A stretch of DNA of 64,000 nt, taken from contig JAZLBG010000028.1 in assembly GCA_045613585.1 (NCBI GenBank), positions 1-64,000 of the forward strand. Direction: 5' to 3'. Shown here piece by piece: positions 25,527-34,702 of this stretch. This stretch comes from Fimenecus sp045613585 (lineage in GTDB: Bacteria > Bacillota > Clostridia > Oscillospirales > Acutalibacteraceae). Below the pieces are notes generated by a model, which was given only the letters and a program-made list of their open reading frames with translations, searched no databases and had not been told where the DNA came from. Position 1 is the first letter of the stretch. Each line of letters starts with the position of its first letter. The position numbers and the translations under genes were made by a program.

Positions 25527-26623
25527 TTCTTAATTTCCTCCTTTTCTTTTTTTCTAAATACAAGTTTGTAGTTAATAAAGAATGAACAAATGATTACTGC
25601 AAAATACACAACACCTACAACGATATTTGATATTGAATCATTTGTAAACATAAATGTTTTTCTTACCTCTACCATGCCTTTAGAAATAAAGGTAATGAAA
25701 AAACTTGTAAGAATAATAATTAATGGGTTAAATGCTGCAAGCCAGGTAGCCATTATACCTGTAAAGCCCATATTGTTAGCTGATGCTGTGCTTATTGTAT
25801 GGTTAATGGAACCTGCTAACACAAAACCTACAAGGCCTGCGATTGCTCCAGATAAAATCATTGTTCTTATAATTACTTTATCTACTTTAATTCCTACATA
25901 TTTTGCAGTATTAATACTTTCACCAACGACAGAAATTTCATAACCATGTTTTGCTGAGCGAAGATAAATATGCATCAAAATTGTAATTACTGTAAATAAA
26001 ATGATAGGTAATAAATATTTGTTACCAATTTCAGGAATATTACCATAAGAAATGGGAGATAAAACACCTGAACCTGATTTAACCCAGATTGTAATGCATA
26101 AAGAAACAAGACCTTGTGCAATATAGTTCATCATAAGTGTGAACAGAGATTCATTAGTGTTGAATTTTGCTTTGAAAATAGCAGGAATAGCCGCCCATAT
26201 TGCACCTGCGGTTATACTAGCCAAGAGCATAAGTAGAATTATAACGGAATCCTCCACTTTGCCTCCAAGATAGAACATACAAGCAATTGCTGAGAGACAA
26301 CCAACAAGAATCTGTCCGTTACCACCTAAGTTCCAGAACTTCATTTTAAAAGCAGGAAGTAATGCCATTGAGGTACCGAGAAGGAGGGATGTATCTTGAA
26401 GTAAAAGCCAGAATTTACGTTCACTTCCAAATGCACCTGTAAATAATGATTGGAAGAAATCACCTAAGCTTTTATGAGAGAACATCATTGAAATTAAACC
26501 GCTTAAAAGTAGCCCTCCAATAATTGCAATGGAATAAATAAGAATTATTTTTTGGATTTTAATATTATCTCGCTTAACAATTCGAACAAAAGGTTCTTTT
26601 AAATTGTTCTTATTCTTTTTCAT
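25523..26623 (-). CDS. Nucleoside-type ABC transporter permease 1
   Basis: First permease of the BMP-type importer, 366 residues. After a basic N-terminus come about ten hydrophobic segments, with FKMKFWNLGGNGQILVG near residue 95 and FNTNESLFTLMMNYIAQGL near residue 165, both conserved in this permease branch (NupP-like). Its start overlaps the ATPase stop by four bases (ATGA type), so translation is coupled. Confidence 0.88.
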   Translation of the reverse strand: MKKNKNNLKEPFVRIVKRDNIKIQKIILIYSIAIIGGLLLSGLISMMFSHKSLGDFFQSLFTGAFGSERKFWLLLQDTSLLLGTSMALLPAFKMKFWNLGGNGQILVGCLSAIACMFYLGGKVEDSVIILLMLLASITAGAIWAAIPAIFKAKFNTNESLFTLMMNYIAQGLVSLCITIWVKSGSGVLSPISYGNIPEIGNKYLLPIILFTVITILMHIYLRSAKHGYEISVVGESINTAKYVGIKVDKVIIRTMILSGAIAGLVGFVLAGSINHTISTASANNMGFTGIMATWLAAFNPLIIILTSFFITFISKGMVEVRKTFMFTNDSISNIVVGVVYFAVIICSFFINYKLVFRKKEKEEIKK

Positions 26624-28320
26624 TCTATCACCTCATTCTTATTTGATTGTACCATTAAAAGACCAATTTCATCTTTAGTAGTTGTTCTAGCATCAACAAT
26701 GCCAGAAACCTTACCACCACTTAACACCAATATTCTATCACTAAGTGCCATTAATACGTCTAAATCTTCGCCAACAAAAATTACAGAAACACCTTTTTGT
26801 TTTTGTTCGTTAAGAAGGTTGTATATAGTGTATGACGAGTTAATATCAAGTCCACGAACAGGGTAGGCAGTCATTAAAATTGCAGGTGAAGCAGCGATTT
26901 CACGGCCAACAAGCACTTTCTGTACATTACCACCAGATAACTTTCTTACAGCAGTATGTGAGTCAGGTGTGTTTACTTTTAAGTCACTGATGATTTTATC
27001 AGCGAGGTCTTGTGGGCGCTTTCTATCAAGAAAAATTGATTTTCCTTTACGATAACTACGAAGCATCATATTGTCAACAATATCCATATTGCCAACAAGT
27101 CCCATACCAAGTCTGTCTTCAGGAACAAATGAGAGGCGAATACCAAGTTCGCGAATTTCTCTTGGAGATTTGTCTTTTAAGTTAATGACCTCATCCTCTT
27201 TGAAAATTATTTTTTCACTGCTAACAAGGTCCTTGATTTCTTTTTTAGATAACTTTGAAAAGTCAACATCATTTCCTTTTTCATCCATAAACGCATTTTC
27301 ATTAGCAAGTTCCATAACACGCTTATATGTTTTATGGAAGAATGAAACAGGCTTGTCTTTTTTAGGGTGATAATAAATCAATGTACCACTTTCATAGTTG
27401 TTAAGACCAGCAATTGCTTCAAGTAATTCCTTTTGACCACTACCTGCAATACCTGCAATACCGAGGATTTCACCGCCAAAAGCGTCAAATGAAACATTGT
27501 CAACAACATTGTATCCGTCAGGATTTTTAACTGTTAAGCCTGAAACTGAAAGTCTTAATTTGCTGTCAATAGGCTCTGTGCGGTTAATGTTAAGGTCAAC
27601 TTTTTCACCAACCATCATTTCAGTAAGCTCTTTTTCAGTAGTTTCTGAAGTGTTTACAGTAGCAATATGGTCACCTTTACGCAAAACGGTTACTCTATCA
27701 GAGATTTCCATAACCTCATTTAATTTATGTGTAATGATAATAATAGATTTACCATCATCTTTCATTGCACGTAAAACCTTGAATAAACTTCTTATTTCTT
27801 GTGGAGTTAAAACTGCAGTAGGTTCATCTAATATTAAAATGTCAGCACCTCTGTATAAAACCTTCAAGATTTCAACAGTTTGTTTTTCTGAAACAGACAT
27901 TTCATAGATTTTTTTATCAAGATTTATATTGAATCCGTATTTTTTTGCCATTTCTTTAATACGGTAATTTACTTCTTTAAGATTAAATTTTTCACCTTCG
28001 ACACCCAATGCGACATTTTGAGCGGCACTAAAAATATCAATTAATTTGAAGTGCTGGTGAATCATACCAATTTTGTGGTCAAAAGCGTCGCGAGGAGAGC
28101 GGATAATAACTTCTTCGCCATTAATAATAATTTTACCGGAATCAGGATAGTAAATTCCTGCAACCATATTCATAAGGGTTGTTTTTCCACAACCATTTTC
28201 TCCGAGAATTGAAAGAATTTCACCTTTATGTACATCTAAGCTAACATTATTGTTTGCAATAACTTTGCTACCAAATTTTTTAGTAATATTTTTCAATTGT
28301 AAAATAACAGTTTTTTCCAT
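26620..28320 (-). CDS. Nucleoside-type ABC transporter ATP-binding protein (two cassettes)
   Basis: Double ABC ATPase of the RbsA/NupO type, 566 residues. First cassette: GENGCGKTTLMNMVAG, Walker B DILILDEPTAVLTPQE. Second cassette: GIAGSGQKELLEAIAG, a degenerate Walker A that is normal for the family, and LSGGNVQKVLVGRE. It carries an insert of about 60 residues in the second cassette (around residues 325-385, Lys/Glu rich) that is longer than I would expect. The ATG at 28320 follows AAGGAG; an upstream in-frame start at 28341 has no such site. Confidence 0.9.
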   Translation of the reverse strand: MEKTVILQLKNITKKFGSKVIANNNVSLDVHKGEILSILGENGCGKTTLMNMVAGIYYPDSGKIIINGEEVIIRSPRDAFDHKIGMIHQHFKLIDIFSAAQNVALGVEGEKFNLKEVNYRIKEMAKKYGFNINLDKKIYEMSVSEKQTVEILKVLYRGADILILDEPTAVLTPQEIRSLFKVLRAMKDDGKSIIIITHKLNEVMEISDRVTVLRKGDHIATVNTSETTEKELTEMMVGEKVDLNINRTEPIDSKLRLSVSGLTVKNPDGYNVVDNVSFDAFGGEILGIAGIAGSGQKELLEAIAGLNNYESGTLIYYHPKKDKPVSFFHKTYKRVMELANENAFMDEKGNDVDFSKLSKKEIKDLVSSEKIIFKEDEVINLKDKSPREIRELGIRLSFVPEDRLGMGLVGNMDIVDNMMLRSYRKGKSIFLDRKRPQDLADKIISDLKVNTPDSHTAVRKLSGGNVQKVLVGREIAASPAILMTAYPVRGLDINSSYTIYNLLNEQKQKGVSVIFVGEDLDVLMALSDRILVLSGGKVSGIVDARTTTKDEIGLLMVQSNKNEVIE

Positions 28321-28367
28321 AAGAAACTCCTTAAATAACAAAGGATTTTAATTTGCTAATCATTCAA

Positions 28368-28397
28368 GAAAGGCGAAGTTGTTGTGCTTCGCCTTTC
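28368..28397 (-). terminator. Intercistronic hairpin behind BMP lipoprotein gene
   Basis: Perfect 11-bp stem GAAAGGCGAAG / CTTCGCCTTTC, 34 bp beyond the lipoprotein stop and before the ATPase gene. No clear T-run follows, so it is more likely a partial terminator or an mRNA stabiliser that raises the receptor:transporter ratio. Confidence 0.65.
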
Positions 28398-28430
28398 CCA
28401 ATTAATTAAATAAGAATAACTTTAAACAGT

Positions 28431-29654
28431 TTATTTAGTAACAGCTGTGATACCATCAATAATAATATTGAAGTATGGAGCTGAACGTTTGCCGCTTTCG
28501 TTAACAAAAGTGATATCGCCTGATTTTTCAACTACTTCTGTTTCAGGAACAAAATCACCTGCATCATCAACGTCTGCGATGAATGATGTTAATGGTTTAC
28601 CTTCAACTGTGAATGTTGAGCAGTCAAATACTTTAATTGAACCATCTTTAAGTCCTGCTTTAACAGCATCAAGTTTTTCTTGTGTGCCTTTTGCAGCAGC
28701 ACTACCAAGAGCTGTAATTTCTACAGAACCAGTTTCAATTGTACCTGTCCAGTCTGTATCAATTGCTTTGTCATTCTGAACACAATCAATAATGTACTCA
28801 AAATATGGAGTCCAGTTGATTCTTGAAGCGATGATAAATGTGTTTGGACATTTTTCTTCAGTTGAACCATTGTAAGAAACGTTAGGAATATTTCTTTCTT
28901 CACAAGCTGTAGGTGCGCCCCATGAGTCAGCGTGCTGTGAAATTAATTTGCAGCCATTGTCGATAAGTGCAAGAGCTGTTGTCTTTTCAGCTGTTTCATC
29001 ATACCAAGAGTTTGTATAACGAACTTCCATTGTAGCATTTTCTACTACTGATTTAACGCCAAGGTAGAATGATGTATAGCCAGAAATTACTTCTGCATAT
29101 GGATGAGCACCAACGTAACCGATTTTTGCATTTTCGTCAGATACTTTACCTTCAGCGTCGCCATAAAGTTCAACAAGTTTCAAACCTGCAGCAACGCCTG
29201 CAAGGTATCTACCTTCATAAATTGAAGCGAATGCATTGTGGTAGTTAGCAAGTTTTTCTGTGTGAGCTTTTGTACCTGTTGCGTGGCAGAATTCTACTTC
29301 AGGGAATTCCTTAGCTGCCTTAATCATATAAGGTTCATGGCCGAATGAATCTGCAAAGATAAGGTCATAAGATTCTGCTAAGTCAGCTGCCTGGTCGTAG
29401 CAAACTGTGTCTTCATCAATGTCTGTAACAATTGTGTAATCATCAGCTGTGAGGCCTTTGTTTGCACATGCTTGTTTGAAAGCATCGATAAAGTTCTTGT
29501 CATAAGTTGATGAATCACCATGTAAGCAGATAAGAGCTGCTTTTACTTTTTTTACATCTGGTTCATCTGTTTTGTTACCGCCACAAGCAGCAAAGCATGT
29601 AACGATAAGTGCAATAGCCATAACTACTGCAAGTACTTTTTTGAGATTTTTCAT
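28431..29654 (-). CDS. BMP-family nucleoside-type substrate-binding lipoprotein
   Basis: Receptor of the importer, 407 residues. Lipobox VTCFAACGG, then a BMP/PnrA-like domain: KAALICLHGDSSTYDKNF, GLTADDYTIVTDID, YDLIFADSFGHEPYMIKAA and GRYLAGVAAGLK. PnrA-type receptors bind purine nucleosides; the adjacent xpt supports purine uptake, but other BMP proteins bind different ligands. The gene follows xpt by 58 bp and starts with a GGAG-type site. Confidence 0.88.
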   Translation of the reverse strand: MKNLKKVLAVVMAIALIVTCFAACGGNKTDEPDVKKVKAALICLHGDSSTYDKNFIDAFKQACANKGLTADDYTIVTDIDEDTVCYDQAADLAESYDLIFADSFGHEPYMIKAAKEFPEVEFCHATGTKAHTEKLANYHNAFASIYEGRYLAGVAAGLKLVELYGDAEGKVSDENAKIGYVGAHPYAEVISGYTSFYLGVKSVVENATMEVRYTNSWYDETAEKTTALALIDNGCKLISQHADSWGAPTACEERNIPNVSYNGSTEEKCPNTFIIASRINWTPYFEYIIDCVQNDKAIDTDWTGTIETGSVEITALGSAAAKGTQEKLDAVKAGLKDGSIKVFDCSTFTVEGKPLTSFIADVDDAGDFVPETEVVEKSGDITFVNESGKRSAPYFNIIIDGITAVTK

Positions 29655-29712
29655 AATACTTTTTCTCTCCTTTTTTATTTTGTAATATTTTACAGCATAG
29701 TGCTGTTATTAC

Positions 29713-30291
29713 CTATTTTCTGAATACAATTTCTCCAGTTGTATCATTCATTGACTCAACTATCGCCATAGATTCAACACGAATACCTTGCGCTCTTAAT
29801 TTATCGCCACCGCCTTGATAACCTTTTTCAATAGCAATACCACAACCAGCAAGTTTAGCGCCTGATTGGTTAACAATATCGATAAGACCTACAAGTGCAT
29901 TACCTTTTGCAAGAAAATCATCAACAATTAATACTGTATCATTTTCATTTAAAAAATCTTTAGAAACGATAATATCATATACACATTGGTGAGTGAATGA
30001 CTCAACCTTGCTTGTATAAACATCACCCTTAATATTCAATGTTTTTGATTTTTTTGCAAAAAGAAGAGGACAATCAAAAAACTGCGCCACCATACAGCCT
30101 ACACCGATGCCAGAAGCTTCGATTGTAAGCACTTTTGTAATGCCACAGTCTTGAAATAAGTTTTTAAGTTCTTTTCCCATTTCAGAAAGAAGTTTAACGT
30201 CAAGTTGATGGTTAAGAAAACTATCAACCTTAAGTACGTTTCCTGCAAAAACTTTGCCATCTTTTAAAATTCTTTCTTCTAAAATCCTCAT
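29713..30291 (-). CDS. xpt: Xanthine phosphoribosyltransferase
   Basis: Purine salvage enzyme that makes XMP from xanthine and PRPP in the cytosol; 192 residues from the ATG at 30291, close to the 194 of B. subtilis Xpt. The start reads MRILEERILKDGKVFAGNVLKVDSFLNHQLD (shortened: MRILEERILKDG, then LKVDSFLNHQ), the family's N-terminus, and VLIVDDFLAKGNA is the PRPP-binding loop. An in-frame GTG/ATG at 30312 lacks a ribosome-binding site. It heads the purine importer operon, which makes uptake plus salvage one unit. No purine riboswitch was seen upstream. Confidence 0.92.
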   Translation of the reverse strand: MRILEERILKDGKVFAGNVLKVDSFLNHQLDVKLLSEMGKELKNLFQDCGITKVLTIEASGIGVGCMVAQFFDCPLLFAKKSKTLNIKGDVYTSKVESFTHQCVYDIIVSKDFLNENDTVLIVDDFLAKGNALVGLIDIVNQSGAKLAGCGIAIEKGYQGGGDKLRAQGIRVESMAIVESMNDTTGEIVFRK

Positions 30292-30322
30292 AATTTTGCC
30301 CTCTATTATCAATATATGACTA

Positions 30323-30351
30323 ATTATACTGCAAAATTAAAAAAAATACAA
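30323..30351 (-). promoter_or_regulatory. Promoter of the xpt-nucleoside importer operon
   Basis: Minus-strand TTGTAT (30346-30351), 17-bp spacer and TATAAT (30323-30328), 32 bp before the xpt start. Confidence 0.65.
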
Positions 30352-30412
30352 TATTTTTTAATATTTATTTCGTGGAATTTTTTGCTTAATATTTGGTAAA
30401 AATAGATAAAAA

Positions 30413-30430
30413 GAAAATCAACAGATTTTC
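30413..30430. promoter_or_regulatory. Dyad in the leader of the maltodextrin operon
   Basis: GAAAATCAACAGATTTTC is a perfect 7-4-7 inverted repeat ending 5 bases before the AGGAGGT site of the first gene. It could be an operator for a repressor or a hairpin that affects translation. No convincing promoter was found for this operon. Confidence 0.45.
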
Positions 30431-30445
30431 AATAGGAGGTATAAA

Positions 30446-31798
30446 ATGAAAAGGTTATTATCAATTTTAATGGCAATCTTTATGGTTGCAACAGTTTTTA
30501 CAGGTTGCAACAGAAAAGAAAATCAAGCAACTACACCACAAAACAATAATAACAATACTACGATTAGGTATCTTAATTTCAAGCCAGAAATTGCAACTGT
30601 TTATGATGAAATTGCAAAAGCATACAATAAAGAAACAGGTAATACTTTGATTGTAGAAACTGCTGCAAGTGGAAACTATGAGCAAACTCTTGCTGCAAAA
30701 ATGGGAACTAATGAAGCACCAACTCTTTTTCAAATTAATGGTCCTAAGGGTTATACAAATTGGAAAGATTATTGTGCTGATTTATCAAACACTGAACTTT
30801 ATAAACATTTAACTGATAAATCTCTTGCAATTAATGTTAACGGTAAAGTATATGGAATTCCTTATGTAGTTGAAGGTTATGGAATAATTTATAATAAAGA
30901 AATTACCGATAAATATTTTGCATTAAAAGATAGGGCAACAGATTTTAAATCAATGGATGAAATCAGAAATTTTGATTCACTAAAAAAAATTGTTGAAGAT
31001 ATGCAAAAAAATGCTAATAAACTAGGTATAAAGGGTGTATTTGCAGCTACTTCTTTAAAAACGGGCGAAGATTGGCGCTGGCAGACTCATCTTGCAAATA
31101 TTCCTGTATATTATGAATTTAATGAAAGTAATGTTGACTTATCTGGTGATGCAACAAACACAATTAAATTCAAATATTCAGAAAATTTTAAGAATATTTT
31201 TGATTTATATATAAATAATTCTACTACAGACAAAAAAGTTCTCGGTTCAAAAATAGTTGATGAATCTATGGCTGAATTTGCTCTCGGGCAATGTGCTATG
31301 GTTCAAAATGGAAACTGGGCATGGGCACAGATTAATGGTAATAATAAAAATACAGTAAAAGCTGAAAATATTAAATATCTTCCAATTTATATGGGAGTTG
31401 ATGGTGAAGAAAAACAAGGATTATGTATTGGTACAGAAAATTTCTTTGCTATAAACTCAAAAGCATCTGAACAAGAGCAAAAAGCAGCATCAGATTTTAT
31501 TTATTGGTTATTTTCAAGTGAAACCGGTAAGAAATTTGTCAATGAAAAATTAGAATTTATTGCACCATTTGATACTTTTTCTGACGAAGAAAGACCTAAA
31601 GACCCATTAGCTCAGGAAGTAATTAAATGGATGAATAATGCAGATGCTACAATCATTCCGTGGAATTTTACTGTGTTCCCAAGTCAGACTTTTAAAGAAG
31701 ATTTTGGCGCGTCATTGTTGCAATATGCTCAAGGTACAAAGAACTGGGAACAAGTGAAAGATGACTTCACAAAGTCATGGAAAAATGAAAGTCAGTAA
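30446..31798 (+). CDS. Carbohydrate (maltodextrin-type) ABC transporter substrate-binding lipoprotein
   Basis: Extracellular sugar receptor of solute-binding family 1, 450 residues. Lipobox ATVFTGCN, with the lipidated Cys near residue 20, then TIRYLNFKPEIATVYDEIAKAYNKETGN, written here as NFKPEIATVYDEIAKAY, and AAKMGTNEAPTLFQING. Substrate is inferred from the operon, which ends in MalQ and a glycogen/maltodextrin phosphorylase: malto-oligosaccharides. The ATG follows AGGAGGT. A GC-rich hairpin separates it from its permeases. Confidence 0.88.
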   Translation: MKRLLSILMAIFMVATVFTGCNRKENQATTPQNNNNNTTIRYLNFKPEIATVYDEIAKAYNKETGNTLIVETAASGNYEQTLAAKMGTNEAPTLFQINGPKGYTNWKDYCADLSNTELYKHLTDKSLAINVNGKVYGIPYVVEGYGIIYNKEITDKYFALKDRATDFKSMDEIRNFDSLKKIVEDMQKNANKLGIKGVFAATSLKTGEDWRWQTHLANIPVYYEFNESNVDLSGDATNTIKFKYSENFKNIFDLYINNSTTDKKVLGSKIVDESMAEFALGQCAMVQNGNWAWAQINGNNKNTVKAENIKYLPIYMGVDGEEKQGLCIGTENFFAINSKASEQEQKAASDFIYWLFSSETGKKFVNEKLEFIAPFDTFSDEERPKDPLAQEVIKWMNNADATIIPWNFTVFPSQTFKEDFGASLLQYAQGTKNWEQVKDDFTKSWKNESQ

Positions 31799-31809
31799 TT
31801 TTTAAACAG

Positions 31810-31835
31810 ATCGCCCCGCTATTTTGTGGGGCGAT
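31810..31835 (+). terminator. Intercistronic hairpin behind maltodextrin receptor gene
   Basis: Stem ATCGCCCC / GGGGCGAT, 11 bp behind the receptor stop. No T-run follows, so read-through into the permease genes is expected, with the receptor message favoured. Confidence 0.65.
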
Positions 31836-31856
31836 TGTGTCGCAAGGACGGTTTTT

Positions 31857-32702
31857 ATGGAAAAAAATATGAAAAAATATTTTCCAATCTTTTTGTTGCC
31901 AACATTAATTTCATTTGTTGTAGTTTTTTTAATTCCATTTGTAATGGGTATTTATTTATCATTCACAAAATTTACAACTGTTGAAAATGCAACATGGGTT
32001 GGTGTTGATAATTACATTAAGGCATTTACACAAGATGAGAATTTTTTGAATGCATTATGGTTTACAGTTAAGTTCACAATTGTATCTGTAATTACAATTA
32101 ACATATTTGCTTTTTTGCTTGCATTGCTTTTAACGAGAGCATTAAAGGGAACTGCTTTTTTCAGAACAGTATTTTTTATGCCAAATTTAATTGGCGGTAT
32201 TGTTCTCGGCTATATATGGAATCTTTTAATTAATTCAATTTTAGGAATTTTTGGATATGATATAACTTATAGTGCGGACTATGGATTTTGGGGACTTGTA
32301 TTCCTTTTGAATTGGCAATTGATTGGATATATGATGGTTATTTATATTGCCAGTTTGCAAAATATACCTTCCGAACTTAATGAAGCAGCAAAAATAGATG
32401 GTGCAACACCTTTTAAAATTCTAAGACATATTACAATCCCAATGGTAATGCCTGCAATAACTATATGTCTGTTTTTAACTATAACTAATTCTTTCAAGTT
32501 GTTTGACCAAAATTTAGCATTAACAGGTGGTGCTCCCGCAAGAGCCACCTCAATGTTAGCATTAGACATTTTTAATACTTTTTACGGTAGAATTGGTTGG
32601 CAAGGTGTTGGACAAGCAAAAGCTGTTGTATTCTTTTTAATTGTAGCGTTGATAGCTTTTGTTCAACTTAAAATTACAGGCAGAAAAGAGGTTGAAAATT
32701 AA
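31857..32702 (+). CDS. Sugar ABC transporter permease (MalF-like)
   Basis: First membrane component of the maltodextrin importer, 281 residues with six predicted helices. The coupling motif EAAKIDGATPFKILRHITIPM lies near residue 180 (the family EAA loop). The short form, without the large extra domain of E. coli MalF, is usual in Firmicutes. The ATG at 31857 has AAGGACGG upstream; the frame is open 11 codons earlier through the preceding hairpin, which is unlikely to be coding. It overlaps the next gene by one base. Confidence 0.88.
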   Translation: MEKNMKKYFPIFLLPTLISFVVVFLIPFVMGIYLSFTKFTTVENATWVGVDNYIKAFTQDENFLNALWFTVKFTIVSVITINIFAFLLALLLTRALKGTAFFRTVFFMPNLIGGIVLGYIWNLLINSILGIFGYDITYSADYGFWGLVFLLNWQLIGYMMVIYIASLQNIPSELNEAAKIDGATPFKILRHITIPMVMPAITICLFLTITNSFKLFDQNLALTGGAPARATSMLALDIFNTFYGRIGWQGVGQAKAVVFFLIVALIAFVQLKITGRKEVEN

Positions 32703-33541
32703 TGAAACAAAGAACGAAAATTTTTAACGGATTTTCTTTTGTAACACTATTACTCTTATCTGTATTGTTTTTGTTTCCTATTTATCTTGTAATAATCAAT
32801 TCATTCAAGTCAAAGTTTAATATAGTGGGAACACCATTTAAATTTCCTAATGAAGATACATTTGTAGGGTTTCAAAACTATTTAAACGGAATTGAAAGTT
32901 CTGGCATTTTGATGGCTTTTTTAAGAACGTTTTTTATTACTGTTTGTTCTGTTGTTGCAATTGTAATTTTTACTTCAATGACAGCTTGGTATATTACAAG
33001 AGTAAAATCAAAACTTAATAAATTAATTTATTATTTATTTTTATTCAGTATGATAGTTCCGTTTCAAATGGTAATGTTTACAATGACATGGATTTGCATT
33101 AATTTAGGATTAAATAATATTTTTGGTATCATACCTGTATATCTTGGCTTTGGGGCAGGGCTATCAGTTTTTATGTTTAGTGGATTTGTAAAAAGTTTGC
33201 CAAAAGAAATTGAAGAAGCAGCTATGATTGATGGTTGCAGCCCGTTAAAGACTTTTTTTGTTGTTGTATTTCCGATATTAAAACCAACTTCAATTACAGT
33301 TGCTATTCTTAATGCTATGTGGATTTGGAATGACTTTCTTTTACCATACCTCTTATTAGGTTCAACTGATAAAACATTGTCTGTTGCCATTCAACTTACA
33401 ATGCAGGGAGCGTATGGCTCAATAGATTGGGGCGGATTTATGGCAATGCTTGTATTGGCAATTATTCCAATTATTGCTTTCTATCTTTTATGTCAAAAAT
33501 ATATTATTAAGGGCGTTATTGATGGCGCAGTAAAAGGTTAG
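32702..33541 (+). CDS. Sugar ABC transporter permease (MalG-like)
   Basis: Second membrane component, 279 residues, six helices. Its coupling loop reads EEAAMIDGCSPLKTFFVVVFP near residue 165 and the C-terminal tail GAVKG is typical of MalG-type permeases. It starts on the last base of the MalF-like stop codon and is followed by the ATPase gene after 8 bp. Confidence 0.9.
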   Translation: MKQRTKIFNGFSFVTLLLLSVLFLFPIYLVIINSFKSKFNIVGTPFKFPNEDTFVGFQNYLNGIESSGILMAFLRTFFITVCSVVAIVIFTSMTAWYITRVKSKLNKLIYYLFLFSMIVPFQMVMFTMTWICINLGLNNIFGIIPVYLGFGAGLSVFMFSGFVKSLPKEIEEAAMIDGCSPLKTFFVVVFPILKPTSITVAILNAMWIWNDFLLPYLLLGSTDKTLSVAIQLTMQGAYGSIDWGGFMAMLVLAIIPIIAFYLLCQKYIIKGVIDGAVKG

Positions 33542-33549
33542 GTGATTAT

Positions 33550-34644
33550 ATGGCGTCAATTTCATTAAAAAACATTAAGAAAACTTATGAAGATGGAGTA
33601 ACTGTTATTGAAAATCTTAATCTAGAAATTAATGATAAGGAGTTCGTAATATTAGTAGGTCCCTCTGGCTGCGGTAAATCAACAACACTTCGTATGATTG
33701 CAGGTCTTGAAGATATTACAGATGGTGAAATGTATATAGGTGACAAACTTGTGAATGAAGTTTCACCCAAAAATCGAGATATAGCAATGGTTTTTCAAAG
33801 TTATGCACTTTATCCACATATGAATGTGTATAAAAATATGGCCTTTGGTCTAAAAAATAGAAAAGTACCAAAAGAGGTAATAGACAAAAAGGTTCACGAG
33901 GCAGCAAAAGTACTCGATATTGAACAGTATCTTAATAGAAAACCTCGAGCATTATCTGGCGGGCAACGTCAGCGCGTGGCGTTAGGACGAGCAATGGTTC
34001 GTGAACCTGCAGTATTCTTACTTGATGAGCCACTTTCTAATCTTGATGCCAAACTACGCACAGAAATGCGTAGCAGAATTACTATGCTCCACAAAGAGTT
34101 ACAAACAACGTTTGTATATGTAACACACGACCAAACAGAAGCCATGACAATGGGTGACAGAATTGTTGTTATGAAAGATGGTAAGATTATGCAGAATGAT
34201 ACACCTCAAATGCTTTATAACCATCCACAAAATATGTTTGTTGCGGGTTTTATAGGCTCACCACAAATGAATTTTATTAATTGCAAAATAATAAGAAAAC
34301 AAGAAGGTTATTATGCGGTTTTTGAAAACTACTTTTTAAAATTACCAGAAAGAATGCATGATGCACTTTCTCTATATTCTGATAAGGATGTAGTTTTAGG
34401 AATTAGACCAGAAAATATTAGTCTAGCTGAAAATGGGCATAAAGGTTCATTTGATTTTTATGTAGATATAGCAGAAATGACAGGGTCAGATTATTATCTC
34501 TATGGTAGACTTGGTAGTGAACAGTTAATAGCAAACATACCCTCTAATAGACGAATAAAAAGTGATATGGTATGTAGTATTGTGGTAGATACTGAACGAT
34601 TGCATATTTTTGATGAAGTTAGTGAAAAACTAATCTGTGATTGA
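33550..34644 (+). CDS. Sugar ABC transporter ATPase (MsmK/UgpC-like)
   Basis: ATPase of the maltodextrin importer, 364 residues. Walker A GPSGCGKST (about 37-45), LSGGQRQRVALGRA, and Walker B VFLLDEPLSNLDAKLR. The C-terminal 110 residues form the OB-type regulatory domain found in MalK, MsmK and UgpC. In Firmicutes one such ATPase often serves several sugar importers; here it is encoded inside the operon. GGTGAT lies 4 bases before the start. Confidence 0.92.
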   Translation: MASISLKNIKKTYEDGVTVIENLNLEINDKEFVILVGPSGCGKSTTLRMIAGLEDITDGEMYIGDKLVNEVSPKNRDIAMVFQSYALYPHMNVYKNMAFGLKNRKVPKEVIDKKVHEAAKVLDIEQYLNRKPRALSGGQRQRVALGRAMVREPAVFLLDEPLSNLDAKLRTEMRSRITMLHKELQTTFVYVTHDQTEAMTMGDRIVVMKDGKIMQNDTPQMLYNHPQNMFVAGFIGSPQMNFINCKIIRKQEGYYAVFENYFLKLPERMHDALSLYSDKDVVLGIRPENISLAENGHKGSFDFYVDIAEMTGSDYYLYGRLGSEQLIANIPSNRRIKSDMVCSIVVDTERLHIFDEVSEKLICD

Positions 34645-34669
34645 CTTTTAGATAAAAAAATAATATTAT
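34641..34669 (+). promoter_or_regulatory. Possible internal promoter before malQ
   Basis: TTGACT (34641-34646), 17-bp spacer and TATTAT (34664-34669) in the 58-bp gap between the ATPase and malQ genes. Gives the enzymes a possible separate transcript. Confidence 0.4.
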
Positions 34670-34702
34670 TAACTCTATATTATTTGTTTAAGGACGATTA
34701 TT

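Noticed and set aside
30292..30445. A purine riboswitch before xpt
   Set aside because: The conserved TATA...GTTTCTACC...GGACTATA-type core was looked for on the minus strand and not found; the leader is only about 25 bases.
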